Shown here piece after piece: positions 45,770 to 55,366 of a stretch of 64,000 bases of DNA. Positions within the stretch are counted from its first letter, which is position 1. The number at the start of each line of letters is the position of its first letter. Both the position numbers and the translations under genes were made by a program. The stretch comes from Tritonibacter aquimaris (lineage in GTDB: Bacteria > Pseudomonadota > Alphaproteobacteria > Rhodobacterales > Rhodobacteraceae). The notes beneath the pieces are model-generated. The model had not been told where the DNA came from and did no database searches. It saw only the letters and a program-made list of their open reading frames with translations. The stretch covers positions 124,001-188,000 of the forward strand of contig NZ_WIXK01000003.1 in the NCBI RefSeq assembly GCF_009617595.1. The letters run 5' to 3'.

Positions 45770-47161
45770 ATGTCATACGACGTCATCATCATCGGCGCAG
45801 GCCCCGGCGGCTATGTCAGCGCCATCCGTTGCGCCCAGCTGGGCCTGAAAACCGCCATCGTCGAAGGCCGCGAGACCCTGGGCGGCACCTGCCTCAACGT
45901 GGGTTGTATCCCGTCAAAGGCGCTGTTGCATGCAACCCACCAGCTGCATGAAGCAGAGCACAACTTTGCCAAAATGGGTCTGAAAGGCAAATCCCCGTCG
46001 GTCGACTGGGATCAGATGAAGACCTACAAGGACGAGGTCATCGGCCAGAACACCGGTGGTGTTGAATTCCTGATGAAGAAGAACAAGATCGACTGGCTGA
46101 AAGGCTGGGCGTCTATTCCGGCGGCGGGTCAGGTCAAAGTGGGTGATGAAACCTACGCAACCAAGAACATCGTGATTGCTTCTGGTTCTGTGCCTTCGTC
46201 GCTGCCAGGTGTAGACGTTGACAACGCCGCAGGTGTGGTTGTCGACAGCACCGGCGCGCTGGAGCTGCCAAAAGTTCCCAAGAAAATGGTTGTGATCGGC
46301 GCGGGCGTGATTGGCCTGGAGCTGGGCTCGGTCTATGCGCGCCTGGGCGCCGAGGTGACCGTGGTTGAATATATGGACGCGGTCTGCCCCGGCATGGACA
46401 AAGACGTTCAGCGCACCTTCAAGAAGATCCTCGAAAAGCAGGGTCTGAAGTTCATCATGGGTGCAGCGGTTCAGGGCGTTGATGCCTCCAAGACCAAAGC
46501 CAAGGTGAAATACCAGCCCAAGAAGGGCGGCGACGAAGAAGTGATTGACGCGGATGTTGTGCTGGTTGCAACCGGCCGTAAACCATACGCCGAAGGCCTG
46601 GGGCTCGACGCGCTGGGTGTGAAACTGACCGAGCGCGGCCAGATCGCGACAGATGCGCATTGGGCCACCAACGTGCCGGGCATCTACGCCATTGGTGACG
46701 TGATCGAAGGCCCGATGCTGGCGCATAAGGCCGAAGACGAAGGCATGGCAGTTGCTGAGGTTCTGGCGGGCAAACATGGCCACGTGAACTATGGCGTCAT
46801 TCCGGGTGTTGTGTACACCACGCCTGAGGTTGCCACCGTGGGTGCCACCGAGGACGCGCTGAAGGCCGAAGGTAAGAAGATCAAGGTTGGCAAGTTCTCA
46901 TTCATGGGCAATGGCCGCGCCAAGGCCGTTGGTCAGGCGGATGGTTTTGTGAAAATCATCGCCGACAAAGAAACCGATCGTGTACTGGGTGCAGCAATCA
47001 TTGGCCCCGCAGCCGGTGACATGATCCACGAGATCTGCGTTGCGATGGAATTTGGCGCCTCTGCCGAAGACATCGCCCTGACCTGCCACGCGCATCCGAC
47101 CTATTCGGAAGCGGTGCGTGAGGCGGCGCTATCGTGTGGCGACGGCGCGATCCACGCGTAA
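45770..47161 (+). CDS. lpdA: Dihydrolipoyl dehydrogenase (E3)
   Basis: 463-residue FAD disulfide oxidoreductase. FAD loop [17 protein letters not shown] is at residues 9-25, and the redox disulfide in [13 protein letters not shown] is C41/C46. NAD loop is [12 protein letters not shown], with [13 protein letters not shown] and the C-terminal catalytic dyad in [15 protein letters not shown]. It reoxidises dihydrolipoamide of OGDH and probably other lipoyl complexes. Separated from sucB by the accessory ORF and a GC hairpin pair; a strong terminator follows. Confidence 0.97.
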   Translation: MSYDVIIIGAGPGGYVSAIRCAQLGLKTAIVEGRETLGGTCLNVGCIPSKALLHATHQLHEAEHNFAKMGLKGKSPSVDWDQMKTYKDEVIGQNTGGVEFLMKKNKIDWLKGWASIPAAGQVKVGDETYATKNIVIASGSVPSSLPGVDVDNAAGVVVDSTGALELPKVPKKMVVIGAGVIGLELGSVYARLGAEVTVVEYMDAVCPGMDKDVQRTFKKILEKQGLKFIMGAAVQGVDASKTKAKVKYQPKKGGDEEVIDADVVLVATGRKPYAEGLGLDALGVKLTERGQIATDAHWATNVPGIYAIGDVIEGPMLAHKAEDEGMAVAEVLAGKHGHVNYGVIPGVVYTTPEVATVGATEDALKAEGKKIKVGKFSFMGNGRAKAVGQADGFVKIIADKETDRVLGAAIIGPAAGDMIHEICVAMEFGASAEDIALTCHAHPTYSEAVREAALSCGDGAIHA

Positions 47162-47187
47162 GCATCTGTGCAGAAAAGTTAAAACGA

Positions 47188-47218
47188 CGGGCGGCCCAAC
47201 TCGGCCGCCCGTTTTTTG
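47188..47218 (+). terminator. Terminator after lpdA
   Basis: ACGGGCGGCC (47188-47197) pairs with GGCCGCCCGT (47204-47213), followed by six T. It also lies at the 3' end of the convergent membrane-protein gene. Confidence 0.9.
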
Positions 47219-47920
47219 TTAGGCCAAAAAGCGCAGGGCTATGTCACCCGCATAGATGAGCCCCATCACGGCCGAACCGACAGAAATACTGATAAACAGC
47301 CGCGGCTGATTAGGCTGTTTGAGATACCGGTGAAGAAACACCCACGCTACCGGCTTATTGTTCGGATCATGTTTCAAACCTTGCGCGATTACTTCCGGAA
47401 CCCCGCAGACTACGCTTGAAATCACTAGGATCCGCCACAAAAGAAATGTGAGCTGCACGAATTGATCGACGCCTTTCTCAAGTTCCCCTCCTGCCACATC
47501 TATGATTACGAAAGCACCGAATGCGGTCGCAAGGGAGACCAGAAAGGTGAAGAAGGTCAGAACCACACCACCTATTACTCCAATACCAAGGCTGGTTGAA
47601 ACGCTTCTCCCAAAGGTCGTTTGGGTTTCCGCAAACTGCGCCAGTTTCTCGTGGATGAGCGGCATAGACTTAAATAGCGGAAACAGGACACAATATGTCA
47701 TCGCACCAAGCGCGATAATCGTGCTGGCCCAGATCGTAGTCTGCGTCGCTCCTGTTTGCGTTGTGACCACCAAGAAAAACGATGCGGTCGCCAAGGCTCC
47801 AGCCTGCTCTTTTTCAAACGGATAGTTCAAATTTATTCTCCTACTGTCATTTTGAACGGAGATGGTCACAATCAGAACAAAAGCAATACATATCATGGTG
47901 ATTTGATGAACATATAACAT
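47219..47920 (-). CDS. Accessory multi-span membrane protein, unknown function
   Basis: Up to 233 residues from ATG 47920. A TTG at 47830 has a better-placed GGAG and would give 203 residues starting NYPFEKEQAGALATA. Four to five membrane helices are visible: SFFLVVTTQTG, TTIWASTIIALGAMTYCVLFPLF, a long GVIGGVVLTFFTFLVSLATAFGAFVII, FLLWRILVISSVVCGV and the C-terminal SVGSAVMGLIYAGDIALRFL. No known family is recognised. Lower GC than its neighbours and convergent with lpdA, so it may be a lineage-specific acquisition. Confidence 0.7.
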   Translation of the reverse strand: MLYVHQITMICIAFVLIVTISVQNDSRRINLNYPFEKEQAGALATASFFLVVTTQTGATQTTIWASTIIALGAMTYCVLFPLFKSMPLIHEKLAQFAETQTTFGRSVSTSLGIGVIGGVVLTFFTFLVSLATAFGAFVIIDVAGGELEKGVDQFVQLTFLLWRILVISSVVCGVPEVIAQGLKHDPNNKPVAWVFLHRYLKQPNQPRLFISISVGSAVMGLIYAGDIALRFLA

Positions 47921-48109
47921 TCTTCAGGCGTGGCGAAACGGCGATGACTGAGGCATTGTTCACGCGGAGATACCGCCCATTGAAATGGCAATCTGCGCGT
48001 ATGTTATCTGAGCGGTATGTGGCGCTTTGGTCGCGTTTTGCGACTGGCATGGCTGCGCTAGGCTGAGCTGGGGCGTGTGGCCCCGTGTGCGCAATGCTGG
48101 GAGGATAGT

Positions 48110-48415
48110 ATGGCGGTTTCACTGCAGGTAATTTACCCGGTCTCGGATCAGAGCCGGTTTGATTTTGACTATTACATGAGCACCCATATGAAGATTGTCG
48201 ATGACACCATGGGGCCGCATGTTGAGCAGGTGGTGATCACCAAAGGGCTGGCTGGGGGCCCCGATCAGCCTGCAGCCTATCACGCGGTGGCCACGATTAT
48301 CTTTGGCGATCAGGATGCGATGGATCAGGCGATGGCGGCAGCGGGGCCTGCGGTGGCGGATATACCCAATTTCACCAATGTGCAGCCAGATCTGCTGATT
48401 GGGGAAGTGCTGTAG
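48110..48415 (+). CDS. EthD family protein
   Basis: 101 residues from ATG 48110, with GGGAGG upstream. A dimeric alpha-beta barrel ferredoxin-like fold is indicated by LQVIYPVSDQSRFDFDYYMSTHMKIV, the EthD signature YY...H, and the later AYHAVATIIFGDQDAMDQAMA and IPNFTNVQPDLLIGEV. EthD was first linked to ETBE degradation but the family is widespread and its role mostly unclear. Monocistronic, followed by a bidirectional terminator. Confidence 0.87.
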   Translation: MAVSLQVIYPVSDQSRFDFDYYMSTHMKIVDDTMGPHVEQVVITKGLAGGPDQPAAYHAVATIIFGDQDAMDQAMAAAGPAVADIPNFTNVQPDLLIGEVL

Positions 48416-48428
48416 CACGGCAAAGAGA

Positions 48429-48460
48429 AAGGCCGGTGGTTGTCTCCCACCGGCCTTTTA
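48429..48460. terminator. Bidirectional terminator between EthD and PPOX genes
   Basis: AAGGCCGGTGG (48429-48439) pairs with CCACCGGCCTT (48447-48457), with T-rich sequence on both outer sides. Confidence 0.85.
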
Positions 48461-48495
48461 ACGTGTCTTAAACGCATCCATCAGGATGCTTGCGC

Positions 48496-49101
48496 TTACC
48501 ACATGGTTTTGGCGGCGCGGGGGGCCCATTCGCGATCATAGGTCTCGCCGCCTTCTTCGCCTGCGGTGGCTTCGGCCAGCAATTGACCCACGGTGGGCAG
48601 GTCTTCGCTTTGATCGCCGCTGGTCCAGGTTTTCGAACGGATCAGCGCGCGGGCGCATTGGGAATAGATCTCGTTGATGGTGATCACAATCACGGTTGCG
48701 GGCTGTTTGTCGTGTTTTTCAAAGCGCGCGCGCAGTTCTGCATCAGCGGTGAGTTTGGCGGTGCCGTTGACGCGGATCACATTGTTGGAGCCGGGCACCA
48801 TGAACATCAGCGATACACGTTCGTCGCGCACGATATTGCGCAGGCTGTCGATGCGGTTGTTGCCGCGCCAGTCGGGCAGTGCCAGGGTCTTGGCATCAAG
48901 TTCCATCACCACCGGGCCTTCGTCACCACGGGGGCTGCCGTCGGTGCCTTCGGGACCAACAGTGGACAAAACGCAAAACCGCGAAGTCATGATCCATTTG
49001 CGATAAAGCGGTGTGAGCTCGCTCACGACTTTGCGTACAGAAGGCGCGCCCGGTTTTCCGTAAAGCGCCTCAAGCTGGTCAAGTGTCTGGATGGTGTCCA
49101 T
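48496..49101 (-). CDS. Pyridoxamine 5'-phosphate oxidase family flavoprotein
   Basis: 201-residue split-barrel FMN protein resembling the MSMEG_1061-type PPOX subfamily. TSRFCVLSTVGPEGTDGSPRGDEGPVV gives the FMN phosphate contact, WRGNNRIDSLRNIVRDERVSLMFMVPG the central barrel and ITINEIYSQCARALIRSKTW the subfamily end. It probably reduces or binds small cofactors or oxidised substrates; true PNPOx activity is unlikely. Last gene of the ftsE-ftsX-plsC-PPOX string, overlapping plsC by 23 bp. Confidence 0.9.
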   Translation of the reverse strand: MDTIQTLDQLEALYGKPGAPSVRKVVSELTPLYRKWIMTSRFCVLSTVGPEGTDGSPRGDEGPVVMELDAKTLALPDWRGNNRIDSLRNIVRDERVSLMFMVPGSNNVIRVNGTAKLTADAELRARFEKHDKQPATVIVITINEIYSQCARALIRSKTWTSGDQSEDLPTVGQLLAEATAGEEGGETYDREWAPRAAKTMW

Positions 49102-49825
49102 CTGGTGTAAACCCTGCTTCTTTCATCAATGCATTGGAGTGGGCTTCGACCCGCTCCTCCAAAATCTGCATAAATTCATCCCGTGGCAGCCCTGCGGGGA
49201 TGGGATCAAGAAATTCGATCACTGCCGTGCCGGGTTTGCGCAGAATGCCTTTGCGCGGCCAGAATAGACCAACGTTTGTGGCAACAGGAATACAGGGCTG
49301 GTTCAATTCTTCGTATAAGACGGCAGCACCGATTTTATAGGGCTTTTGTGCCCCAGGGGCCACACGGGTGCCTTGGGGATAGATCACCAGCTGGCCCGGC
49401 TCGGAGAACTCGCGGGCGACGTCTTGTACCATTTTGGCAATGGCGCGGCCGCGGCGACCACGGTTGACCGGCACGCAGCCAAGGCGTTTGGCGTAAAGGC
49501 CAATCACCGGGGTCCACATCAATTCGCGTTTCATGATGAATTTGGGCCAGGGCATCCGGCCAAAAAGCATCAAGATATCGAGAAAGCTTTGGTGTTTAGA
49601 GGCGACCACCACCTCGTCGGTCGGGATCTGGCCGCGAAATTCAGTGCGAATGCCAACCATCCAACGCGCCGACCACAGCACCCAGGCGCAATAGGTTTTG
49701 CAAGCCAGTTTGGCACCGTTTTTGGACACAATCGCATAGGGCGCAAACAGGATGCCAAGGATCCCCATCATGGCATAGATTTGCACAGTAAAGACCAGCG
49801 AGCGCAGCCATTGGATGATGATCAC
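49079..49825 (-). CDS. plsC: 1-acylglycerol-3-phosphate O-acyltransferase (PlsC family)
   Basis: 248 residues, membrane-associated lysophosphatidate acyltransferase making phosphatidate. An N-terminal hydrophobic segment (about 8-30) precedes the catalytic HX4D (SKHQSFLD), motif II KRLGCVPVNRGRRG, motif III YPQGTRVAPG and motif IV CIPVATNVG. Overlaps ftsX by 4 bp (ATGA). Several paralogues usually exist in a genome, so it may be specific for certain acyl donors. Confidence 0.92.
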   Translation of the reverse strand: MIIIQWLRSLVFTVQIYAMMGILGILFAPYAIVSKNGAKLACKTYCAWVLWSARWMVGIRTEFRGQIPTDEVVVASKHQSFLDILMLFGRMPWPKFIMKRELMWTPVIGLYAKRLGCVPVNRGRRGRAIAKMVQDVAREFSEPGQLVIYPQGTRVAPGAQKPYKIGAAVLYEELNQPCIPVATNVGLFWPRKGILRKPGTAVIEFLDPIPAGLPRDEFMQILEERVEAHSNALMKEAGFTPDGHHPDT

Positions 49826-50715
49826 GTGAGTACTCCGAGACGTTTTTTGGCAGCGCGGCGGGTGGCGACAAAGGCCACAAGCGCGCCAAGCGGCGGGATA
49901 ACGAGCGGCAAAAGCCAGCTCAAGCCGGAAAAGCCAAGCCCGGTGAGAAAGCCACCTTCCTCGGACGCGGCAGGCAGTAAGAGCACGCCGATCATGCCGC
50001 AGACCACCCCCACAGCCGCGCCAATCAGCGCGCGCAGGGTAAAGCGGCGGATAAAGGCCTGGGCGATATAGCTATCAAGCGCGCCGACAAGACGCAGCAC
50101 TTCGATCACCTGCGCATTGGCCGCCAGCGCCGCATTGGCAGCAAGGGTGATCATCGCGGCCGTGGCCCCACCGATAAGCAGGATCGACACGGTGGCCAGA
50201 CGGCGCAGCGCCCGCGCCGCATCCACCAGAGGTTCGCGCCAGCGGGTATGATCATCCAGCACCGCACCGGGTACTTCGGCCTGCAGTCGCAGGCGCAGGC
50301 CGGTGGCGTCATAGGGTGGGTTTTCCGCCAGCACTTCGATCAGCTGCGGCACCGGCAGCGCATCCAGCGGCAGATCCGCACCAAACCACGGGCTGAGCAT
50401 CGCCGCCTGCTCTTCTGGGGTGATCACCCGGATCGAGGCGACGCCAGAGGTTTGTTCAAGAATACGCACAGCCGCCTCGGTCTGGGCGGTGCGTTGATCG
50501 GCGGGAGCATTGATGCGCAGGGTTGCAGCACCTGCCAGCTCATCCGCCCAACGATCCGCCAAGCGGCCAGACGCCACCGAGAGCGCCAGTGCAAATACGG
50601 TCAGAAACGCCATAGCGCCCGCCACAAACAGGGTCAGCTGGGCGGTAAAGCCGCTGGGAGGCACCACGCGGTCGGCCTGCATATCACCAAGAATAAGGGT
50701 GCGCAGACGGTTCAT
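49822..50715 (-). CDS. ftsX: Cell division protein FtsX
   Basis: 297-residue membrane protein with four helices: one near residues 25-48, then three clustered toward the C-terminus beginning VSILLIGGATAAMITLAANAALA. The periplasmic loop (about 50-170) lies between the first two. ANAQVIEVLRLVGALDSYIAQAFIRRF is the conserved FtsX cytoplasmic coupling segment. With FtsE it regulates septal peptidoglycan hydrolysis. Overlaps ftsE and plsC by 4 bp each. Confidence 0.93.
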   Translation of the reverse strand: MNRLRTLILGDMQADRVVPPSGFTAQLTLFVAGAMAFLTVFALALSVASGRLADRWADELAGAATLRINAPADQRTAQTEAAVRILEQTSGVASIRVITPEEQAAMLSPWFGADLPLDALPVPQLIEVLAENPPYDATGLRLRLQAEVPGAVLDDHTRWREPLVDAARALRRLATVSILLIGGATAAMITLAANAALAANAQVIEVLRLVGALDSYIAQAFIRRFTLRALIGAAVGVVCGMIGVLLLPAASEEGGFLTGLGFSGLSWLLPLVIPPLGALVAFVATRRAAKKRLGVLT

Positions 50716-51389
50716 AGATCAACCCCCGCAAGCGTCAGTTGGCGGTTGGAGATCCGCAGCACCCGCGCCTGCACCTGATTTTTGGCAGCGCGAATAAGCG
50801 GCAGATCATGGGTGGCAACCAAAATGGTTTTGCCCATGTTGTTGAGTTCGACCAACAGCCGCAGCAAGCGTTGCGACATTTCCCAATCCACATTGCCGGT
50901 GGGTTCATCAGCGATGATCACATCGGGCGACAGGATCACGGCCCGTGCCAGCGCCGCGCGCTGGCGTTCACCGCCCGAAAGCTCCTGCGGCAGCGCATCA
51001 GCCCGGTCTGACAGGCCAACCCAATTGAGCAGCTCACGCAGATTGGCTTCTTCGTGCATGATGTCCTTGCCCGCCACAGTCAGCGGCAGGGCGATGTTTT
51101 CCATCAGCGACAGATGATCCAGAAAGCGGCAATCTTGATGCACTACCCCAACCCGGCGGCGCAAAAAGGCCATCTGATCGCGATCAAGCCCGTGCACATC
51201 CATATTAAACGCACGCACACGCCCGGCCGTTGGCGCAAGCGCGCCATAGCACAGTTTCAGCAGCGTGGTTTTACCAGCACCAGATGGGCCGGTCAGAAAA
51301 TAAAACGATCCCGGAGCCAGCTCAACTGAGACATTGCTCAGCAGCTCTCCACCGCCGTAATTATAGGCTACGTTCTCCAGCTCAATCAC
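50712..51389 (-). CDS. ftsE: Cell division ATP-binding protein FtsE
   Basis: 225-residue ABC ATPase from a GTG at 51389 preceded by GAGGGAG. Walker A GPSGAGKTT is at residues 34-42, Q-loop VGVVHQDCRFLDHLS follows, then LSGGERQRAALARA, VIIADEPTGNVD and VATHD. The family position immediately before ftsX confirms FtsE over a generic LolD-like ATPase. First gene of the operon, divergent from the zinc-ribbon protein gene. Confidence 0.95.
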   Translation of the reverse strand: MIELENVAYNYGGGELLSNVSVELAPGSFYFLTGPSGAGKTTLLKLCYGALAPTAGRVRAFNMDVHGLDRDQMAFLRRRVGVVHQDCRFLDHLSLMENIALPLTVAGKDIMHEEANLRELLNWVGLSDRADALPQELSGGERQRAALARAVILSPDVIIADEPTGNVDWEMSQRLLRLLVELNNMGKTILVATHDLPLIRAAKNQVQARVLRISNRQLTLAGVDL

Positions 51390-51589
51390 GGCTGCTCCCT
51401 CAAATAATGGCCATGTTGTGCCTCAGGCGGGGGCGGGTTTCAATGGGATCCTGCTCTGATGCGGCCTTGCTGTCACACCTCAGGGGGGCAGCGCTGCGAT
51501 TGTCTCTTTCACGATTGGGTCGAACTGCTTATGATTTATAGAAAATCGGAGGTCTGCTCTGCGCAAAGCGCAGCGCCAAGGAGACGGTA

Positions 51590-52603
51590 ATGCGCCTGAC
51601 ATGCCCCAATTGCGGAGCCCAGTATGAGGTTCCGGAAGATGTGATCCCTGCGGAGGGGCGGGATGTGCAGTGCTCCAACTGCGGAAAAACCTGGTTTCAG
51701 GAAAGTTCCGCAGCGCTGGCGCAGCGTCAGGCTGATTCCCCGGCGGCCTCTCAGGCTGCATCTCCGGCGCCCTCTCAGGTAAGCGCGCCGCAGGTGGATG
51801 AAGTTGAGGCTGCAACTGAACCGCGCGCGCAAGCCGCCACTCCAGTGGGCAGCACCTTTAGCCGCGCGCCTGCAACGCTCTCTGATGCGCCGGTTTCAGC
51901 TGAAGCACCGGCTGAGACATCTGCGATGGAGCCGCCTGAAGAAACAGATGAGGCGGAAGAGGATTTTTCCGATCCGGCCGCAGAGTTTTTCAGCACATCC
52001 GTTGATGCGCCGGATGATGACAGTGAAGAAGACACTCCAAAAGAGGCCCCAAAGCCTGCGCAACGTAAGCTGGATCCGGCGATTGCAAGCATTCTGCGTG
52101 CCGAAGCGCAGCGCGAAACCGCCCTGCGTGCCGCCGAAAGCGAAGGTCTTGAAACCCAGCCCGAGCTGGGGCTGCAAAGCCCCCCGCCCGAGGATCTGGA
52201 AACCCGCGCGCGGGAAACCCGCGAGCGCATGTCGCGCCTGGATGACGACAGCGTTGAGGTGATGCGGAGCCCACGCCGGGAGCTGCTGCCGGATATTGAA
52301 GAGATCAATTCAAGCCTTGGTCAGGGTGATACCAGCTCGGTTCTGGCTGATGACGATGCAACAGAGCTGGCGCAGCCGCGGCGGCGCGGATTTGTGCGCG
52401 GTTTTCTGTTTGCGGTGCTGATCGCGATTGCTTTGGTGCTGGTCTATCAAAACAGCGCAACCATTGCCCAGCAGGTGCCCGAGGCCGAGCCTTATTTACA
52501 GTCCTATGTGAACTGGGTGGATGAGACGCGGGTCTGGCTGCAGATGCAGGCGGAGCAATTGGCGGCTGATCCCAAAACCCCTGCGCCAGCCGTTTCGCAA
52601 TAA
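51590..52603 (+). CDS. Zinc-ribbon (MJ0042-type) single-pass membrane protein
   Basis: 337 residues. An N-terminal MJ0042 zinc ribbon has Cys at 5, 8, 28 and 31 (CPNCGAQYEVP and CSNCGKTWF). A long low-complexity Ala/Pro/Glu-rich region (about 40-255) follows, then one membrane helix near 275-292 (GFLFAVLIAIALVLVYQ) and a short periplasmic tail. Alphaproteobacteria commonly carry one such protein next to ftsE or related division genes; the function is not established. Its position divergent from ftsEX hints at envelope or division biology. Confidence 0.88.
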   Translation: MRLTCPNCGAQYEVPEDVIPAEGRDVQCSNCGKTWFQESSAALAQRQADSPAASQAASPAPSQVSAPQVDEVEAATEPRAQAATPVGSTFSRAPATLSDAPVSAEAPAETSAMEPPEETDEAEEDFSDPAAEFFSTSVDAPDDDSEEDTPKEAPKPAQRKLDPAIASILRAEAQRETALRAAESEGLETQPELGLQSPPPEDLETRARETRERMSRLDDDSVEVMRSPRRELLPDIEEINSSLGQGDTSSVLADDDATELAQPRRRGFVRGFLFAVLIAIALVLVYQNSATIAQQVPEAEPYLQSYVNWVDETRVWLQMQAEQLAADPKTPAPAVSQ

Positions 52604-52689
52604 GCGGTGTCACAATAACCCTTGTCATAATAGTTCCGGCGGACTGATCAAACGCAATACTGCAAAGGTTTGCGCGCACAGCCGCTGGA

Positions 52690-55329
52690 TCAGAAGCGAT
52701 CCAGCAGCCGCTCTAGGTAGTTGCGTTCTTCAGGGCTGCGGCCCTGATCGCCCGAGCGGCGGCGGATGTCTTCCAAAAGATCCCAAGCACGGCGATAGGC
52801 CTGAGCGTCGCCAACGCTGCCGCCCTCGCTGGCACCGTAATCACCCCGTCCCAAAGGATCCTGACCATTGCCACCGCCCGCCTGACCCGGCGGGCCGCCT
52901 GCCTGACCTTCGCTGCCCTGTTGCTGCTGTTCGGCCATGGCTTCGCCAAGGGCGCGCATACCTTCGCGCAGCGCTTCCATTGCCTCAGATTGGTTGTCGA
53001 TGGCTTCGGCCAGATCACCCTGGCGCAATGCCTCTTCGGCGTCTTCCATGGCCCGGCCCGCACGGCCGATGGCATCGCGCATGGTCTCACCTTCGGGGGT
53101 GGCCCCATAAGGCAGGCCGTTTTCCTGTCGGTTCAGTTCATCGCGCAACGCCCGCTGGCGATCCGCAAGCGAGCCTTCGCCCGGCTGACCACCGGGTTGC
53201 GCCCTTGAGCTGCCACCGGATTGACCTTGTGATGAGCCACCGGGTTGTTGCTGACCGGGTTGTTGGCCGGACTGGCCGTTTTCACCGGATTGCCCCTGCC
53301 CTTGCCCTTGCTGGTGATCCTGCCCCTGACCCAGACCGCCGCTTTGGCCCTGATTTCCCTGGCTTTCGCCGCGTTGGGCATTGGGGTTGAACTGTTCTTG
53401 CAGATCACGAAACGCCCGATCCGACAGCCCCTGCTGTTCGCGCAGGGTTTCCGCCAGCCCCTGCATCGCGTCCTCGCCTTCATTGCCGCCTTGGCCCGGC
53501 TGGCCCTGGGTGACGCGCATGTTTTCCATCAACTGCTGAAACTCGCGCAGGGCCTGTTCGGCTTCGGCCATGCGGCCCTGTTCCATCAGTTCCTGAATGC
53601 GGTCCATCATCGATTGCAGATCCTGCTGGCTGAGCAGGAGCGTTTCACCGCTTTGCTCTCCGCGTTCATCACTGTTTTCGGCCTGACGGCTGAGCTGGCG
53701 CATGTAATCTTCGGTTGCGGCGCGCAGATCCTGCATCAGGCGAGCGATTTCTTCGGGGCTGGCGCCATCGCGCATCGCCTGGCTGAGCCGCTCCTGCGCG
53801 CGCCGCATCCGTTCAAGCGCGTCGCCAATGTCACCCTCTTCGAGTTTCAGCGCGAGATCCCAGAGGGCGGCGGCAATGTCATCTTGCCCCTGTGCTGTCA
53901 GCCCCAGATCGATTTGGGTTTCAAGGCGGCGCAGGATGGTGCGCAGCTGCAGATAGGCGCCTTTGTCGCGGATCACATCTTCGGGGCGGTGCGAAATCAC
54001 CCGCAGGATCTGCGCCACACGCCGCCCATTGGCGCGCGCCCACAACAGATCGCGGCGCTGTTCCACAATCGCAGCCGCGACCGGATCAAAGAAGCGCCGC
54101 GCCACCAAGGGTGCGCCAAAGCCCGCGCTTTCACCGCGCTGCAATGCGCCATCTTCGACCGTGAAATGATAGACCACCGGCAGATTGGCCCAGGGGTGCT
54201 GTGAGAAATCAGCCAGCAGCGTTTGACCAAAGGCGCGCAGATCGCCGGAATAAGGCAGCGGCAGATCCAGCTCAATCGCGGTGCGCGTGTCAGGATCCGC
54301 AGCAAGACCGTGGCGGCGTTCTATGGCCAGCAGATCAAGTTCAATACGGACCTGCCCGCCCGTGACGCCGTGATCATCGCGGGCCTCAAACGGCAGTTCC
54401 ATACTGTCGTCATCGCCCAGACTGGGCGCGCCAAGCACCGCAACCGAGGGCGGTTGATCCGGCAACACTGCAACCTGCCAGCTGTGGCCGCCCTGCCCTT
54501 CGATGGTGAGATCGCCCGAGCGTGTCACCGTAAAACTGTGCTCTGCAGCCTCGGGCGTGGGGGCCGTGCCATCAGAAAGCGTTTCGGACAGCGTGAGCGC
54601 GCCTGCTTCGCCGTAAAAGCGCAGGGTGATGCGGCTGTTTTCAGGCACGGAAAGCTCCGTACCCGGCTGATCCGCAAGATAAAGAACGGGAAGGCCGGTG
54701 TATTGTGGTGGCTCCAGCCAGCCTTCCCAGCTGGGGCCGGTGGCGGCCACGGCCGGTTTGGCCTGCCAGATATTAGAGATCTGCAACAGTGAGCCAAAAC
54801 ACAGCGCAACCACCAGCAAAAGCGCCGCCATATAGCGCAGCGCGTAGGGGTCAAAGCGGGTGAGTGCCAGATCGGGGCGTGGGGCGCGGGCCTTGGCGGC
54901 ACGGGCGCGCATTGCCTCTTGATATTGGTGCCAAAGCGCAACAGACGCCGCATCAGACTGGCCGATGGCCTGCTGATCAAGGAGCGCCGCAATTGGGCGT
55001 CCTTTGAGGGTTTCATCCAGATGCGCCTGGGTTTCAGCCCATGTGGGCCAATGCAGGTGTTTTCCCGCCCAGATAAGCGCACAGGTGATTGCCGCAAGGC
55101 ACCCAATCAGCAAGGCCCAGAACGGCACTGGCGCAAGCGCGTCTTGCAGCCCCAGCATCAAGGCCGCGATCAACACCGCAACCAAAGATGTGGCGGGCCA
55201 GAGCGCACGCAGCGCGTTTTGGGCAAACATCCCCAACCGGGTGAGCCAGAGCGCAGGTTTGAGCGGGCGCAGGCGCGGATCAAGCGTGCCTGATCTGCGC
55301 GTTTTTTCTAGCGTCTGAGTATTGCTCAT
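52690..55329 (-). CDS. TIGR02302 family membrane protein
   Basis: 879 residues from ATG 55329, with GGAGG nine bases upstream. Two or three membrane helices near the N-terminus (about 40-85 and 150-170) are followed by a large periplasmic region. Its C-terminal half holds long helical, Gln/Glu-rich segments (MQDLRAATEDYMRQLSRQAEN, MDRIQELMEQGRMAEAEQALREFQQLM). Between about 640 and 725 is a disordered Gly/Gln/Ser tract with repeats of GQ and PGQ. It ends RNYLERLLDRF. TIGR02302 proteins are conserved in Rhizobiales and Rhodobacterales; function unknown. Located 37 bp after lysA, likely one operon. Confidence 0.92.
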   Translation of the reverse strand: MSNTQTLEKTRRSGTLDPRLRPLKPALWLTRLGMFAQNALRALWPATSLVAVLIAALMLGLQDALAPVPFWALLIGCLAAITCALIWAGKHLHWPTWAETQAHLDETLKGRPIAALLDQQAIGQSDAASVALWHQYQEAMRARAAKARAPRPDLALTRFDPYALRYMAALLLVVALCFGSLLQISNIWQAKPAVAATGPSWEGWLEPPQYTGLPVLYLADQPGTELSVPENSRITLRFYGEAGALTLSETLSDGTAPTPEAAEHSFTVTRSGDLTIEGQGGHSWQVAVLPDQPPSVAVLGAPSLGDDDSMELPFEARDDHGVTGGQVRIELDLLAIERRHGLAADPDTRTAIELDLPLPYSGDLRAFGQTLLADFSQHPWANLPVVYHFTVEDGALQRGESAGFGAPLVARRFFDPVAAAIVEQRRDLLWARANGRRVAQILRVISHRPEDVIRDKGAYLQLRTILRRLETQIDLGLTAQGQDDIAAALWDLALKLEEGDIGDALERMRRAQERLSQAMRDGASPEEIARLMQDLRAATEDYMRQLSRQAENSDERGEQSGETLLLSQQDLQSMMDRIQELMEQGRMAEAEQALREFQQLMENMRVTQGQPGQGGNEGEDAMQGLAETLREQQGLSDRAFRDLQEQFNPNAQRGESQGNQGQSGGLGQGQDHQQGQGQGQSGENGQSGQQPGQQQPGGSSQGQSGGSSRAQPGGQPGEGSLADRQRALRDELNRQENGLPYGATPEGETMRDAIGRAGRAMEDAEEALRQGDLAEAIDNQSEAMEALREGMRALGEAMAEQQQQGSEGQAGGPPGQAGGGNGQDPLGRGDYGASEGGSVGDAQAYRRAWDLLEDIRRRSGDQGRSPEERNYLERLLDRF

Positions 55330-55366
55330 ATACACATGCCTCCGGCTGCTCCGAAGGCGATGCGCT

